A stretch of 64,000 nt of DNA from Sycobia sp. Sy_11. Taxonomy: Eukaryota > Arthropoda > Insecta > Hymenoptera > Epichrysomallidae. The stretch is taken from assembly GCA_018907035.1 (NCBI GenBank), contig JACCIC010000140.1, positions 556,501 through 620,500 of the forward strand. The letters run 5' to 3'. Made by a program: the position numbers and the translations under genes. Positions 10,967 through 20,791 of this stretch are shown one piece after another (the stretch's first letter is position 1; each line of letters opens with the position of its first letter). The notes beneath the pieces were generated by a model, which did not search any database, had not been told where the DNA came from, and was given only the letters and a program-made list of their open reading frames with translations.

Positions 10967-11191
10967 TTCAATAACATGAGGCCTACGATGGCTCGATCGC
11001 TAGAGCGAAGGACTAGTAACTCGGTGATCCGAGTTCAAACCCCGGTCTCGGCCGATTGACACAAGCACCGCTGTAATAATTTACATGTGCTTTGTTTACA
11101 AACACATCGTAAACCTTCGTCGCTGATTAGCACCGATATTTGGAAGCATAAATAAAGCGAAGTTAAATAACATAAAAAAGTTCAATAACAT
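10967..11191 (+). mobile_element. tRNA-derived SINE, copy 3
   Basis: Mirror of copy 2. The tRNA-like head is at 10978-11055 and the tail is GTTAAATAACATAAAAAAG. The flanking duplications TTCAATAACAT are at 10967-10977 and 11181-11191. Confidence 0.85.
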
Positions 11192-11639
11192 CTATATACA
11201 AAATACTCTATGTATAATTGTATATTCCTATAGATAACTTTATCCTATGCTGGGCTTTTGGAGAAAAATTAACGACTCTGTATCGGGGAACAAGATAAAA
11301 TACAAACACGTGTTACCTCTTTTATTATTATACGCTTCTAATACTTCAGAATGCCTATGTCGCTTACGGCGAATTGCAGATGCTGTATAATATATGTATA
11401 TCTATATATAATACAAATTTTTATTAGAGATTTAAATCGTCTTGAAATTCTTATTAGAGTAATTTCCTAAATTTTCATAACTTTTTTGTTAACTGAAAAA
11501 ATAAATAGTATACAATATATGATTAAATTTTCTTTGGTGCAGTAGATTCCATGCCTATAAAGGACATACGTAGAGACCTACACATACGTACATCGGATAG
11601 ACATATATTCTCTTGTATATTAAATACTTATTCTTTTTG

Positions 11640-11640
<1 letters not shown>

Positions 11641-11682
<42 letters not shown>
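11641..11682. repeat. (TA)n microsatellite
   Basis: Perfect TA repeat in the segment of the right arm that has no left-arm counterpart. Confidence 0.92.
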
Positions 11683-11686
<4 letters not shown>

Positions 11687-12044
11687 GAAATTTGCTCTTT
11701 ATGTCACTTTCGCCGTTCTAACGATTTTTTTACTTTCGTTAAAATCTCAAAAGAATATTGTAATTCTAAAAAGAAGTCATAGCAGATAAGGTCACCTGAA
11801 TAGAGTCGAGAAGAAACTGATAAATTGGTGTGCTGATAAATACTGTAGGTGTAAATTGATTATATTATAGTTATATAACATTCTGCTTTTTGAATGTTAA
11901 TAGCAAATGCAGCATCAGGTGAAAAAATAAATTGTTACAATTATGGATTCTTGAGGAATAAAAACTGTTTTTTTCTGGCTGTACGGTCAGTCAGGATTAC
12001 ATATATATTACGAGGAATAAAAGAGAACAATTGTATTGAATGTA

Positions 12045-13224
12045 GAAGTAAGTTTCCAGTGTTTGTGGAATGATGGCGTCCCCACAGGATTCCGGTAGAA
12101 ATGTCAGACCTCGTGTGATATATTTGTAGGTGGTGTATTTGTCAGCAACTTTGTAGCATTATATTTGAGCATTTCTTTCGGTATCGTTTATTATATCGGA
12201 TAAAATCATGACAAGTTTCCAGCCAAATAAACGTCATATGCGGGGAGCTCTACTCCTTAATACAAGAAAAATTGTGACTGAGGCCTATCGTTTGTTTTCG
12301 AAAACTTATTTTGCAGAATTTATTGGTGATCGACATGCCGTGAGAGGTTCAAACAGCTCAAAAGTGGTGATTTTGAAGTTGAAGACAAGGATCGCTCGAA
12401 ATATCCGAAAAGTTTTAAAGACGAGGAATGAGACTCTTTGCCGTATGAGGGCCCCTGATAGATTCGAGAAAAACTTGCTGCATTCTTGGGTGTCGCGCAA
12501 CAAGCCGTTTCCTTACACCTAAAAGCATTGGGATTCATTAGAAGTTAGAAACTGAGTGACGTTCGAATTAAAACCGAGAGACGTCAAACAGGAGGTTTTG
12601 AATATCCAAAATGTTGTTGCAGTGGTTTAAAAATGAATCATTTTTGCATTGTATTGTCACTGATGATGAAAAATGGATTTATTATTATGTCGAAACGAAA
12701 TATTGACGTATATAAGCCCATTTCTGCATATGGTGGGATCAAAAGGGTGTCGTAATCTACAAATTGCTTCCGAGTAGTCAAACCATCAAACGACTATTGT
12801 ATGGAACTTAACTCAAATTATTCGTTTGAAGCGAGCATTACATGAGTCCGTCAGTTTTCATTACGATAACGCTCGGCCACATGTTGCGGCTTTGGTCAAA
12901 AACTATTTGGAGAAGAGATAATGTTAAATTTTGCCTCACCCGCCTGACATCCCAGCCTTGCACCATCTGACGACCACTTGTTTTGATCAATGCAGAACGC
13001 TCTTACGATAATACACCTCAGTTCAGTAAAGGGAATCAAAAATCAGCTTGATACGTTTTTGGGTTCGAAAGACGAGAAATTTTTTCGTTCCAGAATTCAT
13101 AAATCGTCAGAAAGATACGAAAAAGTTATAGCTTTTGATGTATGATACTTTGAATAAAGGATATCGAACCATGTTTTCATAATAATACCTCACATTTTGG
13201 ATAAAACCCCTGGAAACCCTGCAT
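12045..13224 (+). mobile_element. decayed full-length mariner element
   Basis: A mariner-type transposase can be followed from a start at 12208 (reading FQPNKRHMRGALL) through several frame changes to near 13150. The first catalytic region reads VTDDEKWIYY (about 12655), WWDQKGVV follows (about 12733), the second reads HYDNARPHVA (about 12862), and the C-terminus resembles KVIAFD...YFE (about 13128-13158). The N-terminal helix-turn-helix region, the third catalytic Asp region and the reading frame are broken, so it is inactive. Outer ends look like an inverted GTTTCCAG / CTGGAAAC pair. Length is normal for mariner. DD34D mariners move by cut-and-paste at TA sites. Confidence 0.8.
12208..13165 (+). 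pseudogene. mariner transposase pseudogene
   Basis: The first 104 codons stay open, but the frame already departs from the family after about 45 residues. Later blocks carrying the first two catalytic Asp motifs lie in other frames, separated by stops. The third (normally PPYSPDLAPSD) is scrambled to something like PPDIPALHHL. At least three frameshifts and several stops are needed to explain it, so it makes no functional protein. Confidence 0.75.
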
Positions 13225-13225
13225 G

Positions 13226-13248
13226 TACACACACACACACACACACAC
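13226..13248. repeat. (AC)n microsatellite
   Basis: Short perfect AC repeat directly after the mariner relic. Confidence 0.9.
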
Positions 13249-14247
13249 ATCTGATGCGGACGAAATTCGTCGTCGGTTTTATATTTTTGAATCTACCCAA
13301 CCAGTTAATTAAAAATTATCACGGCCTTACACCTTCTAAGAAAGAAACAACTGATTTCTTTCTAGTACTTTGAGTCTTTTGTTTTTGGTCCTTTCAAAAT
13401 TTTTTAAAACGTCATTGAGATCTTTGTTCGCGAAATCGAATTCTATTTGATAGTTCAAAATTTCGATGTGTCATTAAAGTAAAGAATTTCGATTCTGCTT
13501 CTTCTGTATTATGAATTTAACATATCATAAGTCGAATCAATTTTCTTTCTGCTACATTTTTCCATTTCTCTCTTTACCTTTGTTTATTTACCAGTATTTT
13601 TGCTGTATATTTATTAATTTTTATTGGAAATTGTAATTTACTTTATGATAAATATTTAATGCATTTTAAGATATGTCTTGCAAAGCAAGAATTTTCTGTT
13701 TGATATTATTATTTTTTTTACATAATGTAAGTATATGACTTTTTAATGAACACAGGAAACGTAATAAAAAATTGTGCGAGAACTCTTAAATATTTTATTT
13801 TATAATTATAAAACCTAGTGATGACTCTAAAAACTTGAATCGAATCGACATTTACATAATCGAATGAAGGAAGGACAAGTGAGCACATGGCGTGCTAATG
13901 GTCTTTGCAGCTAATACAATAAAAAATATTAAGCAAATAAAAAATATCTTCCAGGATTAGTGATATTTAGTTAGCTTTGTATATTTGTAGGAAAAAATCT
14001 AAATATGTTTCCAATTTTAATTATCTATGCAGAAGTTATTCGACTATTCAAACGTATTTGGTATCAAAAAATACTTTGGTATCTATCAAGTGAATATCAT
14101 AACTAAATAATAAATGTATGAAAATTATTTCAGTAATAACAATAAATAGTAGAAATTTCAAATTTAAATTTTGATATCTTGTGTAAAATGAAAAATATTT
14201 TTCTCGGAAACTATAAAATTAATTTTTTTGATATCATTACCAGTGAT

Positions 14248-14286
14248 TTCATACTGATTTCACTCATTACATGAAATCAGTATGAA
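14248..14286. repeat. perfect 15-bp hairpin at the outer end of the right arm
   Basis: TTCATACTGATTTCA at 14248-14262 is followed by a 9-nt spacer and its exact complement TGAAATCAGTATGAA at 14272-14286. It lies where the homology between the big arms fades, so it may mark an element end or a rearrangement site. Confidence 0.85.
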
Positions 14287-14309
14287 ACCCATAAACGTGT
14301 AGAATTAAG

Positions 14310-14430
14310 TTAAATAAGTAATCCTATAGAATTCGCGAAACCATGGATTGTATCAGGGGTGTCGAAAGGTATCTAGCAGTAACTATGATAAAATCAGACT
14401 TAGAGAGATCAAGTGTATGAAAATAGAGAC
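14310..14430 (+). repeat. direct repeat, copy b, flanking the right arm
   Basis: Diverged direct copy of 9790-9905. Shared order: GTAGAATTAAGTTAAATAAG, GCGAAACC, GTCGAAAGG, AGCAGT, AGAGAG and GTGTATG. Confidence 0.6.
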
Positions 14431-15597
14431 AGCAATCCATGCAAAAACTTAACGATATCATATGTAAACGCTAATGTTAAGCGCCCCAATTAAACTATCC
14501 AAGCGATTTTCATTTTCTGTACTTATGCCTCCGCTGTCATGAATATTCATCTTCAAACCCTATATACTCTCATAGTATTTCATATTGTCAAAAGAACAGT
14601 GTAAATTAGAATCCTGATCTATACTAAGAAAAAATAAAAGTACTAGATGTTGCTTCAATTGTTTAAGATATTATTTTGGTGAAGCGATCTTTGTTTGCTC
14701 TTAAACGATGAAATTTGCATTTAATTTATTTACTCAACAGTGCAATAACAACGATGAAATGATGTAACAATAATTCTTATTTATACAAAAAAAGAGATTT
14801 CGTAGATGTGAATTACTTATAAAAAAAAATTTCTAATAAAATATCATTTACGCTTGCAAATATTTGCCTTAGAGTGAATAAAATATTTATAATAGTTAAT
14901 TAAATTAATAGGCTATTCGATATTAAATTATAAAGTATAAATATATAATTCATTAACTTTCTTTTCAATTCCCAATTTTAATGATGTCAAACTGCGAGTG
15001 ACATATAAAAAAATTGTATGTTAATTTGTTTCGACAGAGATCAGTTATCAAGAGTATCATGGATTTAGCCTCGAAAATAGCGTCGAAAATTATATAAATT
15101 ATATAAATAAATGTAGTTTATAGTTCAAGAGCGAATCAAAATTAATGCAGATTATAGATCTAAATCGATTTCCGTATCTTCTATTCCGTTTCCGTATTTT
15201 TCAGATATCTTATCTCAAACGCTAATTATGAATGTAAAGGAAGATGTCAAAAATTAAAATTATCTTTTAAATTTAAGTGGCAAGGCACTGTTACCTTGTG
15301 ACTCGTATTTTCATAATAAAGACTTATTCTCGAGAGAGAACAAAACTGGAGTTTAAGTATTTTAATATAATTGTTTATTCATGTATTAAATATATATGAC
15401 GATCTATCTCGTTCGATAGGGACTGAACCAATATGTCGAATTATTTCCTATTAGAAAATCACGACCTCGAACTTATTCGACTTGTGCAGGAGGTGGCTAT
15501 TCTATAAAACTTGGAAGAGCGTGATTTAAAAAATTTTTATCTAATAATTCAACTACTTTAATAAATAAAAAATATCAAATTTTACTACTAACATATT
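14431..15597. other. AT-rich intergenic DNA, nothing recognised
   Basis: No open frame over 60 codons and no repeat family that I can name. Confidence 0.5.
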
Positions 15598-16330
15598 TCG
15601 ATTGAGAGCCAAATTCTCAAAAAATTCTTTCTCGGTTCTAACCGGTTCTCACCGAGCTCCCTTTAACTCTCATGGTTCTCTTTGTAGCTCTTTTCAGAGA
15701 TCAGAAGTCTTGACAAGAAAATTTCCAATCTTAATATATATTAAGAAGCTTTTAGGTGTCGGCTATATAAACTCTAATTCTGCTTTCTTGATATAAATAT
15801 TTTTTAAGAAATTCGATAGCGTATAGTAAAAACCTCGAGAATTGTTATAACATATTACGTCGTGGTAAAAATTTAAGTTTTTTTTTAATAAAATCGATAT
15901 TATCTTGGAAATTCAGCATCGGATGAAATAATAACAAGAGTAACTTTCTATTTCTAATTATATTGTTCATTAGAATTCAGTATTTCCGAAACTAAAAAGT
16001 TGATATTTGCTCTTTGGCTCTCCCTGGTTCTCTTTGGCTTGTACTGGTTCTCTTCGGTTGTCAAGCTGGTTCTCAAAGTTAAGTTCTCTAAAGAAAGTTA
16101 AGAAAAGTTTTCAAAGTTCATTTATTTTCAAACACCTTTTTTGTTTACTTTGCTTAATTATTCTGTATTAAAAAGTTTTAAGTAACTGGGTCTGGATATA
16201 CTACAAACTAAATTTACTTGAGCTCTCAGTAGTTCTCTTTGGCTCTCGCTGAGCTCTCATCGGCTCTCTTTTGGCTCTCATTTTAGATCTCACTGACTCT
16301 CTTTGGTTTTCAAATTGGCTCTTTTGTTCT
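15598..16330 (+). mobile_element. second copy of the hAT-like MITE family, ends missing
   Basis: From CGATTGAGAGCCAAATTCTC onward this follows 5427-5900 in the same orientation, including the run TTTTTTAAGAAATTCGAT and the block CTAAAAAGTTGATATTTGCTCTTTGG. Instead of a terminal CCTCTCG it continues into about 100 bp of other DNA and then a cluster of GGCTCTC/GAGCTCTC units at 16199-16320. Neither terminal inverted repeat nor a target duplication is visible. Frames at 15602-15796 and 16271-16456 are shadows of the repeat. Confidence 0.65.
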
Positions 16331-16339
16331 TTTTATTAT

Positions 16340-17579
16340 CTACATTATTGTATACATTACATAAATTTGTTTTTGCGCCGCTGGCGCTCACGTTTCTCGT
16401 ATAGCGTCAGAAACGCCTTCAGAAATTTCACATCTGCTTACATAAATATTTTATAACTTTGTTCACGACGCCTTTCCGTGTACTTCATTTAAAAGCATAA
16501 ATATTAAATATAAATAACTCGCATCTATTATTATATTATATAGTTACGCAAATAACTTTACTTATCCTAGTAAATAAATGTGTTAGTAACATAATTCTAT
16601 CGAGGGGCACACCATCTTTAAATATACAATAAAAAAGAGCATTTGATATATAAATAGTATATATATATATATATACATATAATTTAATTTTTCTACAATA
16701 AGTAGATATGACAACTATAGTTTGACAGGTGTCATATCTATTTAAATCCACACGTTTTGAAGCTATAATAGGTAGTAAAATTTTTTAATTCACTTTCCGT
16801 TGGAATCAAACGAAACCAATCAATAGAATGAGTTCAAATTTGAGGATATTATTATTCAATCTATCTATTTATAGAGGGAACTTTTATTAAATAAATTAAA
16901 TTAAAAATTTAAATAATTAAATTTAAATTTAAAATTATTTTTAAAATTATATATAAGAAAAAATTAAAATTAAAATATATACGCTTGACAATCTATCAAT
17001 AATTAACTAAACAATCAGTAACATAAGACCTATAAATAATTTTCTACATGTTCAAATTGAATTTCTTGTATTCATAGCATAAGAAATATATTTAACAGTA
17101 TCATCCTCAAATTTGAGCTTACTGTATCTATCGGTTTCATTAGAATTCTACAGCAGTGAATACGAATTAAGGTCCATAGGTTTTAAACCCCTCAAATTAT
17201 AGACAATAATATCCACTTGCAGAAAAGATAACTTTTATATTTAATAATTATAAAATATTTCAAATGCTTTTTCCATTTTATAATTTGGTAATTGATAGTC
17301 TGCCCCCTTAATTTCATTAATAAGTATATATAACCAGAATCATAAAGTAGATTGAGTTTACACATCTTATCAGGCATGAAAAACGAAAATCTTTTACTAC
17401 GATAGGATTATCTTATAAGTAATAATTTATACGCCAAATTTTCTAATAAGTGTTTGAAGAAATTCAATAAATAAATCAAAAATCTCCCTTATTCATAGTA
17501 ATCAGATAAAAATATAACATAAAGTATGAAAAGTGATATAAAGATGGGGAAAAATCTAAACTTGAATACAAACACAATA

Positions 17580-17650
<71 letters not shown>

Positions 17651-18975
17651 GTGAAACTAACAGCACATTAGATTCAAGAATGAAAGAAGATAAGAAAATA
17701 ATAATAACCGATAGTTCTATTATAGATACATAGACCGGTTCTATTGTACTGATTTTAATCGTAATTCATAGTCTATATTATATAGTGAATTAAAGCACAT
17801 TTTAAATCGAGAAGCTAATTATATTGTTGAACGATAAATAAATCTTGCTACATTGTTTAATAAATGTTGTTTAATAAATGTTGAATTATTTACTGGAGTT
17901 AAGAGAAAAGTTTAATTTTATCTCTCTCTATATTATCTTATGAAATTCCATTAATATGAAACTCGTGATAAAGAAACTAAATATAACACAATATAACAGT
18001 TTAATCCGTTGGAACTTCCTTTTTTAATTTATTTTGAAAACTGCATGTATCAGTTATTATTTTATGATAAGAATTGTAATCGTACAAAAAATTTGCTCGA
18101 GCCGCCTTAAATTGTAAAAAGAGTTAGAACTGTAAAAATACAATTATAGAATGTAAGTTAGTTTGTAATCATTACAAATTTTTTGTATTTGTTATATTAT
18201 ATATAAATTTTAATATATCTATTAAATTAAATTTTTAAGTATAATGAATAGGTAATAAGTAACAAAATTATAGTAAAATAAGTTAAATCAACAATGCTTG
18301 GAATTTTACAAAACGTCAAGTAATATCAACTAATATAAAAAAAAATAAAAACAAAAAATTTTTCAATATTTATTTCTATCTATTTTCTTATCGCAATAGA
18401 AAACTTGATGTTGAAGAAAGAAACAAGTGCCTTAAATAAAATTTTGAATTTAAAAGAACCAATAAATAGTTAGCACTGTACATCGACTTCTTCTTAAAAT
18501 CCGTTTAAAATATTTTCAATGCTTACCAGTGACTGAACAAACTTCTTTCTATACCTCAATCCTTCTCGGAATAATTCCAATAATAATCTAAAGAAAGTCC
18601 GCTTATAGAGAAAAATAATTAATCGAAACATTATAGTTTTGTTCAGTTGATAGAGAAATAAGGTAGCTGACATTGTTTACTTTATCTAATATTACTTCTT
18701 GAGATCTGTATATTGATGATTTTTCTCTTTTTCAAACCAATTCGATTGAATCGAATGAAAAGCTGAAAAGCTGTAGATTAAAAAAAGATAATACTCGAAA
18801 ATACATCAACACAGTATGGAAGCCTGGATATGGCAGCATTTGAGTAGACTGCCGAAGCGTTATAACCAGACGATATAAAATAAATCACGCAGCACACTTA
18901 TGTATACTATAGATACTCATGAAACTATATATATATATTAAATGTTCAGAGCATCTATTAACATTGAAATAAACT
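16340..18975. other. AT-rich intergenic DNA
   Basis: Short frames on both strands lack domain features. A long AT microsatellite at 17584-17639 is the only clear structure. Confidence 0.5.
17584..17639. repeat. (AT)n microsatellite
   Basis: About 56 bp of perfect AT, followed by three GTAT units. Confidence 0.95.
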
Positions 18976-18979
18976 TATA

Positions 18980-19470
18980 CCTCTGTTTGACTTTATACGC
19001 TGAAAATCGTATGTGTAGTTTTCGAAACTGCTGCAATTCTCCTCGAATTACACTTTGGCTCCTTGAAGCGCCGAAGTAGCGACAGCGCGGAGCAGCGACT
19101 TTTCTGCGCCGAAAAATCGCTCCAACTACCGTAATCGGCCGTAAACTTAAGTATATGGTCGCGCGCTTCGCGAGACTGGCCTTTACGAAGCGACCAATCC
19201 TACGCGATTGACCGACTGTCCGAGCGCCGCGGTTCATGAAAGATTTCTCGTATAAATTGAACGCGAATGTGCAACGGACAGCGATAAGGCATTTATCGAA
19301 GCGGCGGCGTGCGCAGGGCCGGATTAAAGCACGGGCAGACCCGAGCCACGTGGACAAACTCCAAGTCTATCTTCGCCACGCACAAGGTGTTAAAAAAAAA
19401 AATCTAAATAAGTATATGTTAAATGACGAGCACGTAAAACCACCAGTCTCGTGCACGGTAGAGTTCAAAA
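18980..19470. promoter_or_regulatory. CpG-dense island of unknown role
   Basis: This is a sharp rise in G+C and CpG within very AT-rich DNA, with many GCGC and CGCG words (for example near 19080-19100, 19160-19175 and 19300). Two overlapping open frames on opposite strands (minus 18938-19357, plus 19236-19505) are basic and compositionally driven, with no recognisable domain. Near 19316 the string CAGGGCCGGATTAA resembles a hAT-type terminus, so an old transposon is an alternative to a promoter. Confidence 0.35.
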
Positions 19471-19817
19471 TAATTAGGTGCATAAAAAAAAAAATTCACA
19501 ATTAATAGCGAACACTATTCATTGTTCTTCATTGTTAATGGCTTGAAAAGCGTATATTTCGTAATTGTTGAATTTAAACGGAATTCACTTCATGTCGTGC
19601 AGCACTAAGATCGTGTAATTTTCTCGAATTATCTTTTAAAGAGATTGCTTAAGTTTTTCTGGGACTCGACAACTTCGATATCACAATATGAAAGAAAATA
19701 TACACAATAGATACAAAAAGTTACTTACAACGATATTTAGGTACAAGAGCATCGTTTTTATTTTGCATTATATAAGTGGCCTTTCTAAATATATTTTAAA
19801 TTTGTTAATTTTTTGAA

Positions 19818-19818
<1 letters not shown>

Positions 19819-19906
<88 letters not shown>
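19819..19906. repeat. (AC)n-(AT)n compound microsatellite
   Basis: About 49 bp of AC run directly into about 39 bp of AT. It produces the Val-Cys and Tyr-Ile runs of the minus-strand frame at 19805-19999, which is not a gene. Confidence 0.95.
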
Positions 19907-19909
<3 letters not shown>

Positions 19910-19910
<1 letters not shown>

Positions 19911-20735
19911 ATTATATAAAGATCTAAGTGCACCGTTTGTACATATATTTTACAAATAACAGTTATCGTATATAAAATTAAAAAGTTTATTAATGGCAAA
20001 TAAATATTATAGTTGTTTTCCTTCAGAATGCCTATATGATAAGTATGAAAAAACTTTATTGAATGGTCAAGACGTTGGTATTTTTTGATAGTTTTATCAG
20101 GTTTTTAATTTGTGGGCGACCCTAAGCGACTGCCCATATCGAACTTATATAACTATCAAAAATTACCAAGTTCTTAAGTGAAAAAAATTTTTTTATTTAA
20201 TCATAATAATATAATTTATAAAAATAGTATAAGAGAAAACTGAAATAGTTATCGGAAAGATTTTTCAAAATGTATTTGAAAAGCGATTCTTGTAATATTA
20301 ACGAATTGACAATATCAAGACAGGGGCTTACTTATAGTAATATATTATTAGAGAACATAGATCGGATTCAATGGCACTTTATATACCTTGATCTACACAC
20401 TCTTTAAATCTTGTCGATACATCGACAATGGCAAATTGCTGCAAACAATTTCCACAATTAATTATTCAGAAAATATCGATACTTTTTTTCCTTTTCACCC
20501 GACCGACACGATGTATATTCATAGTATTCATAGAAATTGAAACTGCCTGTATACGAATTACTAAAGCAGGTTTGATAAGTAAATTAGTAAGTAGAACGTG
20601 ATCAGATATCGGAATGTTGAGCACAAGCAAAATCGATTCTTTCAGAAAAATTTAAGTGTTTATAAAAGTGTTTCGCCGGAACTTTTATCTGAAAATCATG
20701 AAGCGCGGGGACTGTATTAAATAATTAAGCTAGAA

Positions 20736-20791
<56 letters not shown>

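Larger units (their letters stand above)
10000..14275 (-). repeat. right arm of the giant inverted repeat
   Basis: This is the reverse complement of the left arm, best seen from AATTATTGATCCGGCCGATAC at 10000 outward. It contains the mirrored SINE at 10967-11191, about 370 bp absent from the left arm at roughly 11340-11715, and a decayed mariner at 12045-13224 in place of some 480 bp of left-arm sequence. It keeps the empty site of the left-arm MITE at 13497-13504. The 66-residue frame at 10423-10623 is identical to that at 7722-7922 only because the arms are nearly identical there. Confidence 0.85.

Noticed and set aside
12208..12522. 104-residue open frame as a host gene
   Set aside because: Its N-terminus and downstream blocks are mariner transposase, broken by frameshifts.
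4550..14275. Hairpin sequencing or assembly artefact as the explanation of the inverted repeat
   Set aside because: The arms differ by many substitutions, indels and private insertions with target duplications. A technical fold-back would not produce these, although long-read confirmation is still needed.
19805..19999. Tyr-Ile and Val-Cys run protein
   Set aside because: Translation of the AC/AT microsatellite.
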